Origin: Hyphodiscus hymeniophilus
Taxonomy: Eukaryota > Ascomycota > Leotiomycetes > Helotiales > Hyphodiscaceae
Assembly (NCBI GenBank): GCA_016508695.1
Contig: VNKQ01000006.1
Span: 2,046,001-2,110,000 of the forward strand
Direction: 5' to 3'
DNA length: 64,000 bases
Part shown: positions 1 through 12,022 of the stretch, piece after piece
Numbering within the stretch: position 1 is the first letter of the stretch
How the letters are laid out: each line of letters starts with the position of its first letter
Translations under genes and position numbers: made by a program
The notes under the pieces: model-generated
Told to the model about the DNA's origin: nothing
Databases searched by the model: none
Seen by the model: the letters and a program-made list of their open reading frames with translations, nothing else

Positions 1-408
1 CATCACAGCCTCGAGAACTTAATAGGAGGCTCTAGCCTTTGACTCTGTTTTAGTTGTCAAGGAGATGAGACGGCATGAATTGAGGTCGAGAGTTTGAGGA
101 AGGCCACAAGTAGAAGTTGTTACGGAGCAGAAAGGCCGGCTCCCTTCATAGAGCTTCTCAAGGCTCATCAAAAACTTGACCAAACACCCGGTCCCTCAGT
201 TCTTCTGCCCCAAATCGACATTCTGCTAAGCATGCCTAACACTGAAGCCGGGATGTCCTGTCAGGTCGGTTGTAGTCTCATAGGCAATCGTCCTTTCTGT
301 AGTACGTTGTTGATCTCCACGGGCTCATCGGCCTTGAACCACCCGTAGTTGTTCCAAAGTCTCATGGGACACATATGTAGAATGCTCCATAGTATACCAT
401 CCTTTCGG
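1..408. other. Window edge, downstream of POP7
   Basis: No gene is supported here. Short ORFs occur on both strands but show no recognisable domain. The minus-strand frame that enters this stretch is out of frame with POP7, which stops at 409. It probably holds the POP7 3' UTR and part of an intergenic spacer. Confidence 0.5.
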
Positions 409-998
409 TCATCGCAAAGAAATCCCCACTTCCAACGTGCTCGTCCTCCTAACCTGGCTCCCTTCTTCCTCCTCATCTGCTCCCTCCTTATTCACAATAT
501 CATCAACAGCACCCACACTGCCCGTTCGCAACACAACTTTCACGTCGTCTTGACATTGAAAGTGCAATGCTAGTGCAAGGAGCTTCTCAATCGCCTTCCC
601 TGTAGCTTTCATGATAACCTCTTCCTCTCGTGCGCCTTTACCACCCTTTCCTCGTGGATTGACTCCATCTTCTATTTGTCTGAGAATGTCATGTTGGTTT
701 CGGGCAGCGAATGTGATAGGCCCTGCAGCGCGTGCTTCAACATGTGATAGCAGCTTTCGAACACGTTTTACAACGGCGATGAAAGGCGAAGAGGAAGAAA
801 CGTAGACTATCTTCTGGACCGAGGAGCCGGCTCGGGGAGGGGCAATTGGAGGGTGGAGGAGAGGGCGTTTCTGGATCCGTTGACCTTGGTAATAAGTTAG
901 ATATGAGTTTAGTGATGTGGAGGGAGAGGGGTACTGCTTGAGAGGCGGGGGAGCTTTGGTATCCGCGGCGTTGATTCTGCGCGCGCTTCTTTGGCCAT
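409..998 (-). CDS. POP7: RNase P/MRP subunit Pop7 (Rpp20), Alba-like
   Basis: Small protein subunit of nuclear RNase P and RNase MRP, which mature tRNA 5' ends and pre-rRNA. Exons are complement(join(409..884,935..998)), giving 179 aa. The minus-strand ORF appears to open at a TTG near 1071. The ATG at 998 instead gives a basic start (MAKEARAESTPRIPK) that splices through GTAC...AG with a CTAAC branch site into RIQKRPLLHPP. The Alba-like core follows: KIVYVSSSSPFIAVVKRVRK, then a conserved segment with the motif GKAIEKLLALALHFQ. The protein ends in the typical ...LEVGISLR. Acidic and low-complexity residues precede the C-terminus. It is head to head with RAV2, with about 205 bp between start codons. 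The identity is strong. The N-terminal exon is inferred. Confidence 0.85.
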
Positions 999-1203
999 TG
1001 TTGAGTTTTCCGAAGAGTACCCTGGGAGATCGATGGAGCAATTGAATAGACAGGTTGTGTGGTGAATTCAAACTAGACCTAGACTCACGGAGATGTTGGA
1101 AGACTTTTGTGGGGAGACACTATGCACTCGAGTAGCGCAAGGCAAAGGCCATAAAGCTCCCCACATTGGGAAGTTCTTACTCGATTGACCAACGACAACC
1201 AAA

Positions 1204-2351
1204 ATGTCGACCTCTATCTGGCCTCCCATAGCTGCAGATGCACTCAAGAAAGAAGAGGACGAGTCTGCTGTATCTATGAAACTCCTCACCAGTTCGAATT
1301 CAGCTCTAACACCTCTAGGCTCGCGAATTGTCGTGGCTCCTCGACTCACTCCAGGAAACTCTTGCTTCACTAAAGTCAGGCTTGGAAGAATGCTATGCAT
1401 TACTGGCACCGATCGAACCTGGCTCTACTCTCGTAATGAGCAGTCCTAGATCAGAGAGCATAAAGGGCCACATTACAAGGGTCGGAACTAGGATTGTTAA
1501 GGGTGTATGTTTTGTTTCCTCAAGTCGTATCACCCACTCCGTGTATTGACCATGGAAGTCATTGATTGAAGTCTAAGGTCTTCAGTTGAACCGATGAAGA
1601 TAAACTGACATTCTTCCAGTCCCTCCACCTCCGTCTCAAAACTCACCCTCCAACACATCCTCACCTCTCCCCGGACTGCCCTCTGATCCTCCCATCTCTC
1701 TCCCAGCTACGCACTCTCCTGAACGAATCCCTAGACTGCGTCGACATCACCCGCTGGACGGGCGACCGTCACTCCGCACCCTTTATCTCCTCACAACTGC
1801 ACCTCTTACATACCATAATACTAGAAGCCTTGTCCCTCCTCAAAGGCCCCTCACTCCTCGAACCTATACCTATCAGCCCCTCAAACTCGCCCTCTCCCAC
1901 CCCAGGTGTCCAAAAGACCGCTATCCCCCAAACGCCCCATTCAGCACCCGATACAAGCTGGTTTGAGAGTCCGCCTGACCCAGCAACTTTCGTACCTGCT
2001 CTACCGTCAACACTCTCCCTAGCATTGACGCTGTCGGACACCAGTCTTGTCCTCACCATACGGACACTGGAACCCACATCTCTGCAGCCGAACCTAGGTT
2101 CTAGATTCGCATTTGCAATTGGAGCCCAAAGGCGACTGGAGCATGATGAGATGGATGACGTGTTTATGTATCGAGATGAGGAGGTTAGGGTTAAGGAGAA
2201 GATTAGAGTAGAAGGGAGTGCGGATCCAAGTCTGTTGAGTCTTGGGGCTAAGTTGGGGGCTTTGGAGAGGACGGTGGAAAGTGCCAGGGTGGGTCTCGGT
2301 GTTGTGGTTGGGTTGGGGACGGGTGTGGAGGCCGAAGGCTCAAATAATTGA
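1204..2351 (+). CDS. RAV2: RAVE complex subunit 2 / Rogdi family protein
   Basis: Rogdi/Rav2 works in the RAVE complex, which promotes assembly of V1 with V0 of the vacuolar H+-ATPase (family knowledge). Exons are join(1204..1269,1319..1504,1620..2351), giving 327 aa. Exon 1 (MSTSIWPPIAADALKKEE...) splices over a 49-nt intron with a CTAAC branch into ARELSWLLDSLQETLASLK, the conserved Rogdi leucine-rich helix. Next come LVMSSPRSESIKGHITRVG and, after a GTATGT intron, a hydrophobic helical region (LRTLLNESLDCVDITRW...). The tail near 2250-2340 repeats a helix (GALERTVESARVGLGVVVGLG). All three junctions keep frame. It converges on the NIPSNAP gene. Confidence 0.85.
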
Positions 2352-2846
2352 TTACGGTGGGACATCACGGGGGAAGCTTGGGACTTGTGTTGGATATACG
2401 GTGAGGGAGGGATGTGGCTACTAATACACGGCCGAATCGATTTTGAGGGAATGGAATTGGACTCTTAGCATCTTAGTGCTGTAGGTGTAGTAAGGCGTGA
2501 AGTTTATGATACCAAGCTGAAAATGGCTTCTTTTGGGTCTTTAAGTCTGGATCAATGCACAGCAGAACAATATGATAGAACTGAGTTTGAGTTCAATGAA
2601 TTGGCTTTCTTTCATAGCCAGAAAGTTAGGCACCTTTTTGCTGGTAACCACCGTTGAAGTGACCCAAAGAAATAATTCGTCCTGTGACAGATGCCTTCAA
2701 TGACCCCCTGGTCAAAGACTTTGGTATATTGCCTTCGATTCCACATCAGGCAAAGGAATATTACAGATGCACCCCGAAAAAAAACTCTCCCTCCAAATCC
2801 TCTGAATCCTACAACGAAGAAGTATTTTCCTCTCCATTTCTATTAA
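2352..2846. other. Convergent spacer RAV2/NIPSNAP
   Basis: About 495 bp between two convergent genes, containing only short unsupported ORFs. It presumably carries both 3' UTRs. Confidence 0.5.
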
Positions 2847-4003
2847 TCAACCCACTGGTGACCAAGGCATAGGGATCAAAACTCTGCTCTTCATCGTCTG
2901 GATCAAAGGCACAGTTTTGTGCACCGTATCTCCCCACCCCTCAACGCTCCAACTCTGCTCTCTCCTAACTTTCCGCTCCTCCAGATCTGCGAATTGCCAT
3001 AAATGGTGAACTGTGTTTAGGTCCCCGATTTGCACAAACCAAGCTCCCACACCTTCCATGACCTCTTTTCTCGCCTTGAGCCCGCGTCTCCAGTGTGTTT
3101 CCCACTCTAGCAGATTGCCAGGGTGCAGAGTATAGGACCGTAGTTCGAAGACACCGCCTAGTTGGCGTGGGGGAGTGGTAGGCCAGAATGAGAACTCTTG
3201 CATTAAAGAGGTGCGCTTAGCAGTTATGAGGGATTTGAGCTTTGCGTCGAAGGCCGGGAATTCGGGGTGGCTAGCAATGGAGTGTAGTGAGTCGTGGTAG
3301 CCGTGATAGCGCTGATATTCCCAGATATGGACTATCCCCAGAGTGTTAGGTTCATATCCGAGTACCAATCCTAGATGGGAGACATACCGAAAGTGTCACA
3401 GTCCCCAACCTCAGTCCTCCAGCTCCCGACCAAATGCACCTTGTTCTCCGGCATGCCCGCCATTCTGGGGTACCATTTGCCCACCAACTCTACGTATTCG
3501 TCCACCTTATCCGGTTTCACCTCATGGAACACAATCGAATGGACGTACTTCCCCCTAGCCAAAACCTCCGAGAACGAGTGCTCGATCTCACGATCCATCT
3601 GACGTCCCTCTTTCGTGCCATAGATCAGCGAGCTTAGCTTTCCACCCTTGCGCTCGTGTTCTTCTTCGACAGGTTCTGTAAAAGCAGAGCTCTGTGAGCT
3701 GGTGCCTTTGTTCGCGGAGCTGTTAGAAGGAGAAACACTCGCATTGCTCGCAGATGGAGCAGTGGGAGCATTGCGGTTGGAAGAGGGAGTAGACTGACTT
3801 GCTTCTACTTGCTTCCTAGTTTGCTCTGCGAGTCGCTCCCGGAACTCCTTCTGCTTGGCATCAAACGATGCCACTCCTTCGGGCGTGATGTCTGCTAAAG
3901 CTGGCGATCGGAGGAGGGGGCTGCTGGTGCTGAGTGTACGGAGGATAGTAGACGGCGTGTTGATGAATGAGCTGGAGCTCTTTACGAAACTTCGGGCGAA
4001 CAT
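2847..4003 (-). CDS. NIPSNAP-family mitochondrial protein
   Basis: Exons are complement(join(2847..3331,3388..4003)), giving 366 aa. The N-terminus is Arg/Ser-rich and acid-free (MFARSFVKSSSSFINTPSTI...), as expected of a mitochondrial targeting peptide. A Ser/Pro/Asn-rich linker (about residues 60-110) precedes two dimeric alpha-beta barrel NIPSNAP repeats: the first around YVHSIVFHEVKPDKVDEYVE and the second around GGVFELRSYTLHPGNLLEWE. The 56-nt intron (GTATGT, CCTAACAC branch, TAG) joins GDCDTF to VHIWEYQRY, restoring the family motif exactly. A competing TAG 17 nt after the donor gives no sensible join. NIPSNAPs are linked to mitochondrial vesicle or mitophagy roles in animals. The fungal role is unclear. 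Confidence 0.85.
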
Positions 4004-4553
4004 ACTGAGTTAGGGGGAGTATATCGTTGACAACGTGTACAGATTGAAGCTCGGATTGCGGGGAAAATGCGGGTTGAATGAGAAATTTCACTCGATTATG
4101 GAACTGGATTCCTGCTTGAGACGGAAGAAGTGGAATTGTTGTCGTCGTTGTTCGCTTCCTTCCTCGTTCGTCGAGATCGTTAACAGCAGAAGCAGACACG
4201 AAAGGAGAGTCGGAGGGGAGAACAGAGCGACCAGTAGGTCAACTTGCAATGAAGCAGCAGAAGCAGGGTCTTTCGATTGGATAATGTTGAAGGGTGTGGT
4301 TGTCACCCCGCACTTTGTGGATGGATGCAAAGTAAACCAAGTGGTGACGGGGATTGGCTGCTGCTGGGCAGTCCATGCTTAGTCATTAACACGTGTTCAA
4401 CTGGCTCAAAACAGAGTAGCGGCGAAATGGAAAATGCGGCTCTGTAAAGCTCTCTCGGCTTGAACTTCACGAGACCACTTGACGGCATCGACCTTCAAAT
4501 ACCTCCATTTCCCACATACTGCGTCTACCACCTCCTCTCAGACACCAATCAAG
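4004..4553. other. Divergent promoter region NIPSNAP/ATP18
   Basis: A 550-bp spacer between the start codons of two nuclear genes for mitochondrial proteins transcribed away from each other. Small ORFs on both strands look like chance frames. No specific factor site can be assigned from sequence alone. Confidence 0.5.
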
Positions 4554-4956
4554 ATGCCCGGACTACTAGGAAAGAAGTTCCCTGCGCCTGTCGGTATGTC
4601 AATTGAGTCTGGCAAGCTGTAAATTATGTTGGGACAACCGCTGATGAAGACTCTAGCTGGGCCAATGTGGCCATTCTTCGCCGCTGGTATGCACAATCCG
4701 ATTTCTTGGGTTGGAGGGAAAATAAAGGAATATCTGTGGCAGGGGAAGATGGGTGCTGATGATTTGCAGGTCTCGTTATCATGTACGGCATCAACTCGGC
4801 ACAAACAGCTATGATGAACAGTGAGTCTTCCAACGCATCCTGCAAGCTCTGGGTGGCTTTACAGGACAAATTCTGACGTGCTCTCTAGGTGCTGAGTTCA
4901 AGAATGATCCGCGAAACCCCTCTGCAGCGAGCCCCAAGCCTGCCGACAAACACTAA
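4554..4956 (+). CDS. ATP18: Mitochondrial ATP synthase subunit J (i/j)
   Basis: Small membrane subunit of the F1Fo-ATP synthase Fo sector, in the inner mitochondrial membrane. Exons are join(4554..4593,4657..4686,4770..4820,4889..4956), totalling 189 nt and 62 aa. It reads MPGLLGKKFPAPV, then A, then GPMWPFFAAG, then LVIMYGINSAQTAMMN, then S, then AEFKNDPRNP and a short polar tail ending DKH. This matches the Atp18 pattern: GKKFP, a single TM helix, and a YKNDPRNP-like tail. All three introns have GT-AG ends (GTATGT, GTATGC, GTGAGT) and each junction falls at phase 1. The gene is invisible to ORF calling because no exon exceeds 68 nt. Yeast Atp18 is about 59 aa, so the length fits. Confidence 0.88.
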
Positions 4957-7267
4957 AGAGGGATGAGGAGACGAGGCGATAAGAGAGGCACATTCCTGTG
5001 GAACGAAGGGATCGAATGACCAGGGAGAATCGAGTGTTGGCATTGTATCATAGAAGGAAGCCATCAAACCTGTTTTGCCGAAATGAGCTATGCTCCACCA
5101 TGATAAGTGAATGGTTTCAATGCAGTATGGCCGAAGAGAATCCGTGGACATGGCCATCAGACCACAGAACATAGGTAAAATACGTGGGTGACATGATGTC
5201 GGAGAATGTTCATCAGTTGCATTTGCGGAACTGTGGACTGTCAGAAGTGGTAAATATCGACGCGAAGTTATTATTTCCAGCTAGCAGGCTTCCCCTCCCA
5301 AGTGGGCAGCCCCTTTCGTAGCACTGGAATATTCTCTCTAAGCTTTTATTCTCCTTCCTCGGTGCAGATCTGATGCTTCTATATTTCAGCCCTTTCGTCA
5401 AGGACATGGATATCATTTATCTAGATGCATGTTATCAGTCACGATCCGACAAGATAATCCAATTTGCTGGATCACGTTGCTGTATGCACGTCAAGTACTC
5501 AAGATGCTATGGATGTCATGTCCGCTGAAAGAGCCTTCGAGGGACAGGCTCAGCAGGCATACTCACACTTGCTTTAAATGCTTGGATGTCATTCCCTGCG
5601 GGGTAATATTTGTTTCCATGCTCACTTAGAAAGTCAGCGTTGGAGTCCTCGAAATAGATAGCTGGGCGAAATTAAGGAAAGAAAGTGTAAGGATCAGAAT
5701 ATATCATGATGTTTCCATCGCTGCCTATGCAGCCTCAAATACTATCTAGAGGATTTGGCTCATCATATTCGCGTTACGGGATTGACCAAAAGAAACATGC
5801 TGGAGTATGCTTACTAAGACTACCAATGCCAGCGACTAATCATCCAAGGCATATCCTACTTCGCGAACTTTTTAAGATATTGCAATAGTAAGGTATGTCT
5901 GTAGAGTCAAAGACTCGTGAGATCCTCTTAAAGAGAAGCTGATGCTCTTATATTCATGTCTAGGCGTGCACACGACAGCAAAAATGACTGAACTGCTCTC
6001 CTATCTTTGAAGTTAAATCCATATTCATATATGTAGAGGTTGAGAAAGAAGGAGAGCGACTTAGGACGAATCAGAGCAAATGTTCCATTGATGCAATAAT
6101 CATCAAACGACTCGTTCAGATTATGTTATTTGCCCAATGCAGTGACAGTCAAAATACTCTGGTGCTTACCAAAGGTGTCGTACTGCTTCATACTGTCCTC
6201 GATATTGTCAGCGACATTCATTATTTGTAATTAACCAAATTCTTTGCACCAAAGTACTGCATCTCAGACATAGTTCGAGTTCATAGCTGCAGTTGCAGCT
6301 CACAATCGATCGTCAATTAGAAAGCTTCATCGTTGATGCAAGTGCAGGAAAATATCAAGAACCTGGAAAGCTTACCAGCTTTCCGACTACCACACTTGGT
6401 ATGATGTGTTTCATCTTCTGTGATGCCGGAGCGGCCTCCGGACGCATAGTAACCAGGTGACCGAAGTAAAAAAAATGGTTGCTAATGTGAATACCTTGAA
6501 TCTGATGCTGAGATGAAAAGAAGCCAGCTAAGACTTTCTGACTTGGAATCTGTATCCTGCTCGCCGTCTGTATGTCTTCTTAATCCCTGAATAGTTGTGC
6601 CAGAGATACAGACTTCGGGATCCTTGAGAGATGAGCGGCTCAAAATCTCAGCTTAGAAAATCCTGTTAGCTAGAGAGGATCTGAGTGGGTCGAGCGGAAG
6701 GCTAGAGGGTGTTCTCACGAATGTCGCAGACGCCGCAGCATACGATTTCAGCTGTTAATTCAGAAGTGTAATTGCGTTTCGTTTTGGTTGACGAGCATCG
6801 CCCATGACAATTTCGGGTTTCGTAATAGTGTAATAGTAAGATAGATCAGGAAAGTGAAGGGGGTGGGAAACAGTTCGTGAAGAAGCATTGAGAAGTGAAG
6901 ATGAGAGCCTGGAGTGTGGAGTTCTTTCTTTTCGTCAGATGAGCTTGGGACCAAGGACTGAGCAACATGGAGTCATCAACCACTTATCTGTCACGATATG
7001 TAGGTGAATCGGTATAGTAGTTCAACAACCCGAGAGTAGTCTCGAAGGAGACTCGCTGCGCGGTTGGATCTTCTAAGATCTCTACGGATATCAAAAGAAT
7101 TGCGGCGAAGTGCAGTAGCTACATGCCATTAAATATTCGGTAACTGTTTTCGTCCGGACCAATAGTGCTTCTAGAATTATATATACACAAATAGCGGCTC
7201 TCGCGTGACATATATACGAATTCGGCTTGTGAATTTGATTCTGACTAACCAGAGTCTAGAATCCGCT
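4957..7267. other. Gene-poor spacer, 2.3 kb
   Basis: I found no supported gene on either strand. ORFs of 60-95 codons occur (for example 4885-5172 and 6760-6954 on minus), but none shows domain-like composition, splice-extended similarity or a recognisable family. Base composition is balanced and lacks the TA excess of the 3' island, so this is not a RIP block. Confidence 0.5.
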
Positions 7268-8137
7268 TCATGAAGGCCTTTGCACTCTCGTCCAGATATC
7301 AATAGAGACCAGAGCGGTACTGAGCATACCCGAGACACCAACAGTTCCTGAAGAAGCTGACAACCAGCCAGTTATCGATCCAGGAATAAGTAGATCACAA
7401 CAGTCAATTACCAGTTTCTTGGATAGATTCCACCGCAAAGCCTTTTCTCGCTTGGCTCTGGCATCGTCTTCTTTTGATTTCGCCTCAATAGTTGACCCTG
7501 TCTTCACCTTTCTTGGTGGTTTGAATGTGGCTGAATAAAGTGATCCCAGATTCAGTAAGATAGAACAAGTGATTGAATAGAACCAAAACTTCATCGCTTC
7601 TACGAATAGCCTTCCTGCCCATTCGGATGACGAGATACCCAACGCATCCAGCTTCAACCGTCAGCACTCAATAAAGGCAGGAAACCACCGTGACAGGGAA
7701 GGAGACTCACAATCGTGAAGCATTCTAGCAACAGAAACATCCCCAGACACCCCCACTTTCCCGTCTTGAGCAACGCCACCACCCCGCTCGATTCGGTCAT
7801 GCTTTTGTACGCAAGTCCAAACGCATCAACCCACTTGAAGAAACGGAAGAATCTCCGACCTGGACCCAGTCAGCGTTGATCGACTAGCTGCATCGCAATG
7901 TAAGGTTTATAACTTAGGGCGAATTGATTTCGAGCACGAAGCCATGGCTTCGCCTTCATACTCGTCGCCGAACATGCCGCGACAACTTGAACGAGCGACT
8001 GAAGAAACCGAAGTGTCTTCTCTAGTCCGGCTGTGAGATATATTAGCTAAGAATGTTATATGGTTGAAATTAATCTCAGCGGACTAACCTGCGTCATTCG
8101 TGAACCGTGATATCTTTACCAGTGATAAGAACAACAT
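7268..8137 (-). CDS. Peroxisomal membrane biogenesis protein, PEX11 family
   Basis: PEX11 proteins bind and tubulate the peroxisomal membrane during proliferation and fission. Exons are complement(join(7268..7651,7711..7859,7914..8030,8089..8137)), giving 232 aa, the usual family length. Exon 1 ends SRFTNDA and joins AGLEKTLRFLQSLVQVVAAC, the amphipathic PEX11 N-terminal region. Exon 3 carries RRFFRFFKWVDAFGLAYKS. Exon 4 (LDALGI...) ends in the conserved C-terminal block CCDLLIPGSITGWLSAS. The intron 2 donor (GTTATA) is non-consensus, so that boundary is the weakest. Other junctions are GTTAGT, GTGAGT and AG with preserved frame. It looks closer to a PEX11B/C-type paralogue than to the main PEX11, but that is inference. 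Confidence 0.8.
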
Positions 8138-8619
8138 CTGCGGTGTCAGGGGCGTAAAAGCGATCCTAGGATTACTTGTACAGTATCAGCGCCTTTTAGG
8201 AGAGCAGCCCAATCAATCTGCTCTTCTAGCTATCGGTATCTTAAGTAATAGAAGGTGCACGGCGAACAATAGTCCATTACTATTGCTTACGTTGTCAAAA
8301 ATCTCTTGTGCTACATTCCGGGAATAAGGGGCTTTTCCCTGAACGCTTGCCCGAGTGGGGCATTACGGGCGTGAAAGTTGCGCCCCGGCCCCTATTCATC
8401 TCTCATGTCGTACGTTCTGAGAGCTTATCACCTTCAATACCATGAGCTGCATGGAAGAGGGCTGTATTGCATACAAATAGGAGAAGTTTCCATGATTACC
8501 TAAAAGTGCTTGTCTGCTTGTGCTATTTCTCGATCCGCAATTGACTCCGCGTGGGGCAAATCAGGAGATCGCAGCCTCAACGCTTATTAATTGTTCTAAT
8601 GCAGTGATATTTCTAAAGT
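8138..8619. other. Spacer upstream of PEX11-like gene
   Basis: About 480 bp between the PEX11-like start and the hydrolase stop, both on minus. It contains the PEX11 promoter and hydrolase 3' end. No supported ORF. Confidence 0.45.
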
Positions 8620-9790
8620 CTATACTTTATACGCCTTCTTCAAAGCATCTATTGTATCCTGTACATATTCCTTTGCGGCTTCGAGCTCGCCATCCCAGTG
8701 TCCAAATGGGTGGCCGACCCCTTTGTACACTTTCAACGTACTTGGGGTGCCAGCTGCCGAAAGCTTCTCATGATATGCAATTCCTTCTGAAGTCAGAGTA
8801 TCTATCTCGGCCACGTGGATCGAAGCTGGTGCCAGATTTGCGTGAGATGATGCGAGAATAGGGGAGGCAATGAAATCGTTCGTCATTTTCTTGCGTGCTT
8901 CTGTAGGCAGTTGGTCAATATCTTTGGAAGACGAAAGTATGGATAGTACGTACCAATGTCAGTGCCCAGCCACAAGTTGTAGAACCACCGTAGTCGATTC
9001 AGTGGTAGGCATGGTGCAAACTCATTCTCAATGTAACTTTTATATGGGACGCTTTCATCACAAGATCCCTCCAGTGGAATGAACCTTGTGTCCACAGCGG
9101 GGACAACGAGCATCTGCAGCACCAGCTTCGGCAAGGTCTTTTCATCTCTGGCCAGGAGCGCCAAGACGGCAGCGATATGTCCACCAGCGGACAAACCACC
9201 AATCGATACTCGCTCTGGGTCAACGCCCAGCTTGTCCGCATTCTTGAAGACCCATTTCAAGGCTTGCCATGAATCCATGTTGGGTACTGGGTGAGGATAA
9301 TCGGGCGCCATGCGGTAGTCCACGTTCAAGACAACGCACCCAACATCCTGACACACTTTCCTGCACCAGATGTCGTCGGAGGCCAAAGTTCCAATCACGA
9401 AGCCACCTCCGTGATAGTCCACGTGAGCTGGTAGTTTGCCATCTTTGGTCTTAAGACCTCCCTTGGCAATAGCTTCTTCCGTAGGGTAATAGACTTGGAC
9501 GTCGATTTCACCAGCTGGGTCTGTGACGGGAACCTTGTAGATCTTGGTGCTCCCAACCTCTGTCACAGGAGCAGGACATATAGCGAAGGTGTATTTGGAG
9601 CGATCTTTGTTATATTCTTCATAGGTAACTTGGTCGGCTCTGAGTCTTGGTGCTAGAAAGTCTAAGTATTCGCTATTGAAGTAGAGATAATGGAATACAT
9701 ACCTTGGTATTTGGTATAGATTTCCGCAAATCCAGGCTCTATTCTGTCTACGACAGAAGAATGAAGCGCATTAACCAGAGTTTCTCCCAT
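8620..9790 (-). CDS. Alpha/beta hydrolase fold-3 esterase (HSL-like)
   Basis: A serine esterase of the hormone-sensitive-lipase-like family. Exons are complement(join(8620..8900,8954..9652,9703..9790)), giving 355 aa. The oxyanion HGGG is at residues 110-113 (DYHGGGFV). The nucleophile is Ser184 in GLSAGG. Asp296 (AEIDTLTSEG) and His326 (GVGHPFGHW) complete the triad, so the enzyme should be active. The ATG at 9790 begins MGETLVNALHSSVVDRIEPG and splices (GTATGT...CTAG) into PRLRADQVTYEEY. There is no signal peptide, so it is probably cytosolic. Its start lies about 600 bp from a divergent ACS-family permease, and a carboxylesterase follows that. This suggests uptake and hydrolysis of an ester or amide substrate, which is inference. 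Confidence 0.85.
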
Positions 9791-10393
9791 GATGGACGAG
9801 GAAAGACGAGAGAGCCTAGAGAATGAAACTAACGAGATGAGACTGGATGTAGAGATCAATATTGCAAGGGAAGAAACAAAGAGCTACCTGTACACTCTGT
9901 TCAAGTTCGGACTTCCTATAGATATCAGTGGCAACTATAGTGTTCCCAAGATCCTCAACTCCCCAAGAGTGGGGTCGACATCTCAATTCCCGTTCCTGAG
10001 CCGTGGCGTTCGAGCGGACCACCCCGGAGAATGAACGGGGGATCAACCCCGCAACATTATGATTCGTCCTTTAATTAGGTTTAATAGTGGCCCATAAAGA
10101 TCGCTATATTTAAGCGTCTATAGATATCGTTATCAGCTCAGATTATCTCGGAAGCAAGGGAATGGGCCGATTATCATACCGGTGCCTCGCCGGGCGACAG
10201 AAAGTGGAGTAAACAAGATAAAGAACGTGCTATCGACGTGCTATCGTCCCACTTCCCAGGCTATGGGCTCGCCAAGTCAAGAGCTAAATTAGATGCTTCT
10301 CCAGGCTATAAACTCCCTTGACTCTGCTCTCTGGATCTCGGGGTTATCTCTTGTAACAACAAAGTTCATAGAATTACTGTTCACAACGCCAGT
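9791..10393. other. Divergent promoter, hydrolase/permease
   Basis: About 600 bp shared by two head-to-head genes. It contains CCACCCCGGAG-like GC boxes and (T/A)-rich tracts near 10060-10130. No factor site can be assigned with confidence. Shared regulation is plausible but untested. Confidence 0.4.
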
Positions 10394-12022
10394 ATGACTT
10401 CCGGAACCGTTGACCCTGTCATGGAGAACGAAAAGTTCACATACGACACAAAGAGCCCAATATCCGACCATGATGTTGAAAATGGTTCTGGCGAAGTCGA
10501 CTACTCGACCTTCGTTGTCGACAAGACCATTGAAAGAAAGTTGCTCTGGAAATTCGATCTTCACATCCTACCCATGTTAGCCATCATGTATCTTTTCAAG
10601 TAAGTCTTTCGCCCTCTATTTGCCAATAACCGCAATCTGATCGATTGAACCTAGCTCCATTGACAAGTCCAACCTGGGAAACGCGAAAACAGATGGCATG
10701 ACTAAAGATCTTCACTTCAAGAGTAATCAATACAACATCCTGCTCTCCATTTTCTACGTCCCGCTCGTCCTTTCTGGGCCCCCAATGAACCTCTTGACAA
10801 AGAAATTCGGAGCGAAGTTCGTGCTTCCAATTGCAATGATGATCTTTGGCGGCATGGCAATGATTAGCGCTGGCGCAACGAACTTTGGTGGAATTGTGAC
10901 AACGAGATGGTTCCTGGGCATGGCAGAGTCAGGATTCTACCCTGGCGTTATTTTCTATCTTACCACATTTTACAAGCGATCAGAGCTCGCGGGACGGTTG
11001 AGTATTTTCTATGCCGCGTCGGAGGTTGCCGGTGCCTTTACTGGTCTGATCGCGTTTGGCGTGTTCCAAATCAAGTCTCATCTCAAGGGATGGCAGTATC
11101 TCTTTCTCATCGAGGGTCAGTATTCGATCTCCAGTCATCAATATCCACTCGCTAATTTCCTGAAGGAGCCCTCACAGTCTTCGGAGGTATCATCGCCATA
11201 ATCGTCCTCCCAAAGTCGGCCTCGAAGGCCTACTTCCTGACCGAGGAAGAAAAGGCGGTTGCTTATCATCGAATGGCGGCAAACTCCTCCACAGTCGTCG
11301 ATTCCGAGTTTTCCTTCCGTCAAGCCATCCGTGTTTTCAAAGAAGATCGCCTCTGGCCTATGTATATGATCATTGGCTTCTGCACCGGTGTTCCGCTGTT
11401 CTCGGTGTCCAACTTCCTTCCTCAAATTGTGGCTCGCCTAGGATATGATACCGTCAAGACGAATCTGTACACCGTTGCACCAAACGTCGTGGGGGCATTT
11501 TGTGTCGTTTGCGTTGCCTTCTCATCGGATTACTGGGGTGATCGATCTATCCACTTAGCAGCGTGCTTAGCTACCACAGCCATCGGATTCGTTGTCTTAG
11601 CTTGCGTAGACGTTACCCAGAATCTTGGTGTCGGGTACTTTGCATGCTTCCTCCTGTGCGCTGGAGGATTCATCACTTCGCCACTCCTGTCAACATGGTA
11701 CAACAACAACACCCCGGACGAGAATCAACGTGCCATCTTGACACCAGTCATGGTTGCAACTGCCAACTCTATGGGACTTGTGGCTGCAAACATCTTCACG
11801 GAACAGAGCGCCCCCAGGTATGAAATGGCTAGTATCATATGCGCTTGCTTTGGGTTCGCGGGATCCCTGATCGTTTTGAGCTTGGGCTTCTGGATGAAAT
11901 GGGACAACGGGCGAAGAGACAAGGCCCAGGGCGTTGTGTTGAAGGCGGGAGATGTACCAACCAGTGAATTGAAGGCAGGCCAGAAGGACCCAAAGTGGAG
12001 ATGGATGGGAGGTGTTCCATGA
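10394..12022 (+). CDS. MFS permease, anion:cation symporter (Dal5/Tna1-like)
   Basis: A 12-TM major facilitator of the ACS family, whose fungal members import allantoate, nicotinate, pantothenate, biotin and similar organic anions. Exons are join(10394..10599,10655..11115,11166..12022), giving 507 aa. A hydrophilic N-tail is followed by TM1 (LPMLAIMYLFN), then the hallmark loop SIDKSNLGNAKTDGM, then NQYNILLSIFYVP and RWFLGMAESGFYPGV. A central loop (about residues 225-270) and six further TMs follow. Introns use GTAAGT...CTAG and GTCAGT...AAG with a GCTAAT branch. The substrate cannot be read from sequence. The esterase neighbours on both sides suggest an organic acid or amide substrate. Confidence 0.85.

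Noticed and set aside
409..1071. POP7 starting at 1071
   Set aside because: That codon is TTG. The ATG at 998 plus a 50-nt intron gives the family-like N-terminus.
3332..3387. 17-nt intron in NIPSNAP ending at the first TAG
   Set aside because: Too short and gives LGYEP... before VHIWEY. The 56-nt intron restores the conserved DTFVHIWEY.
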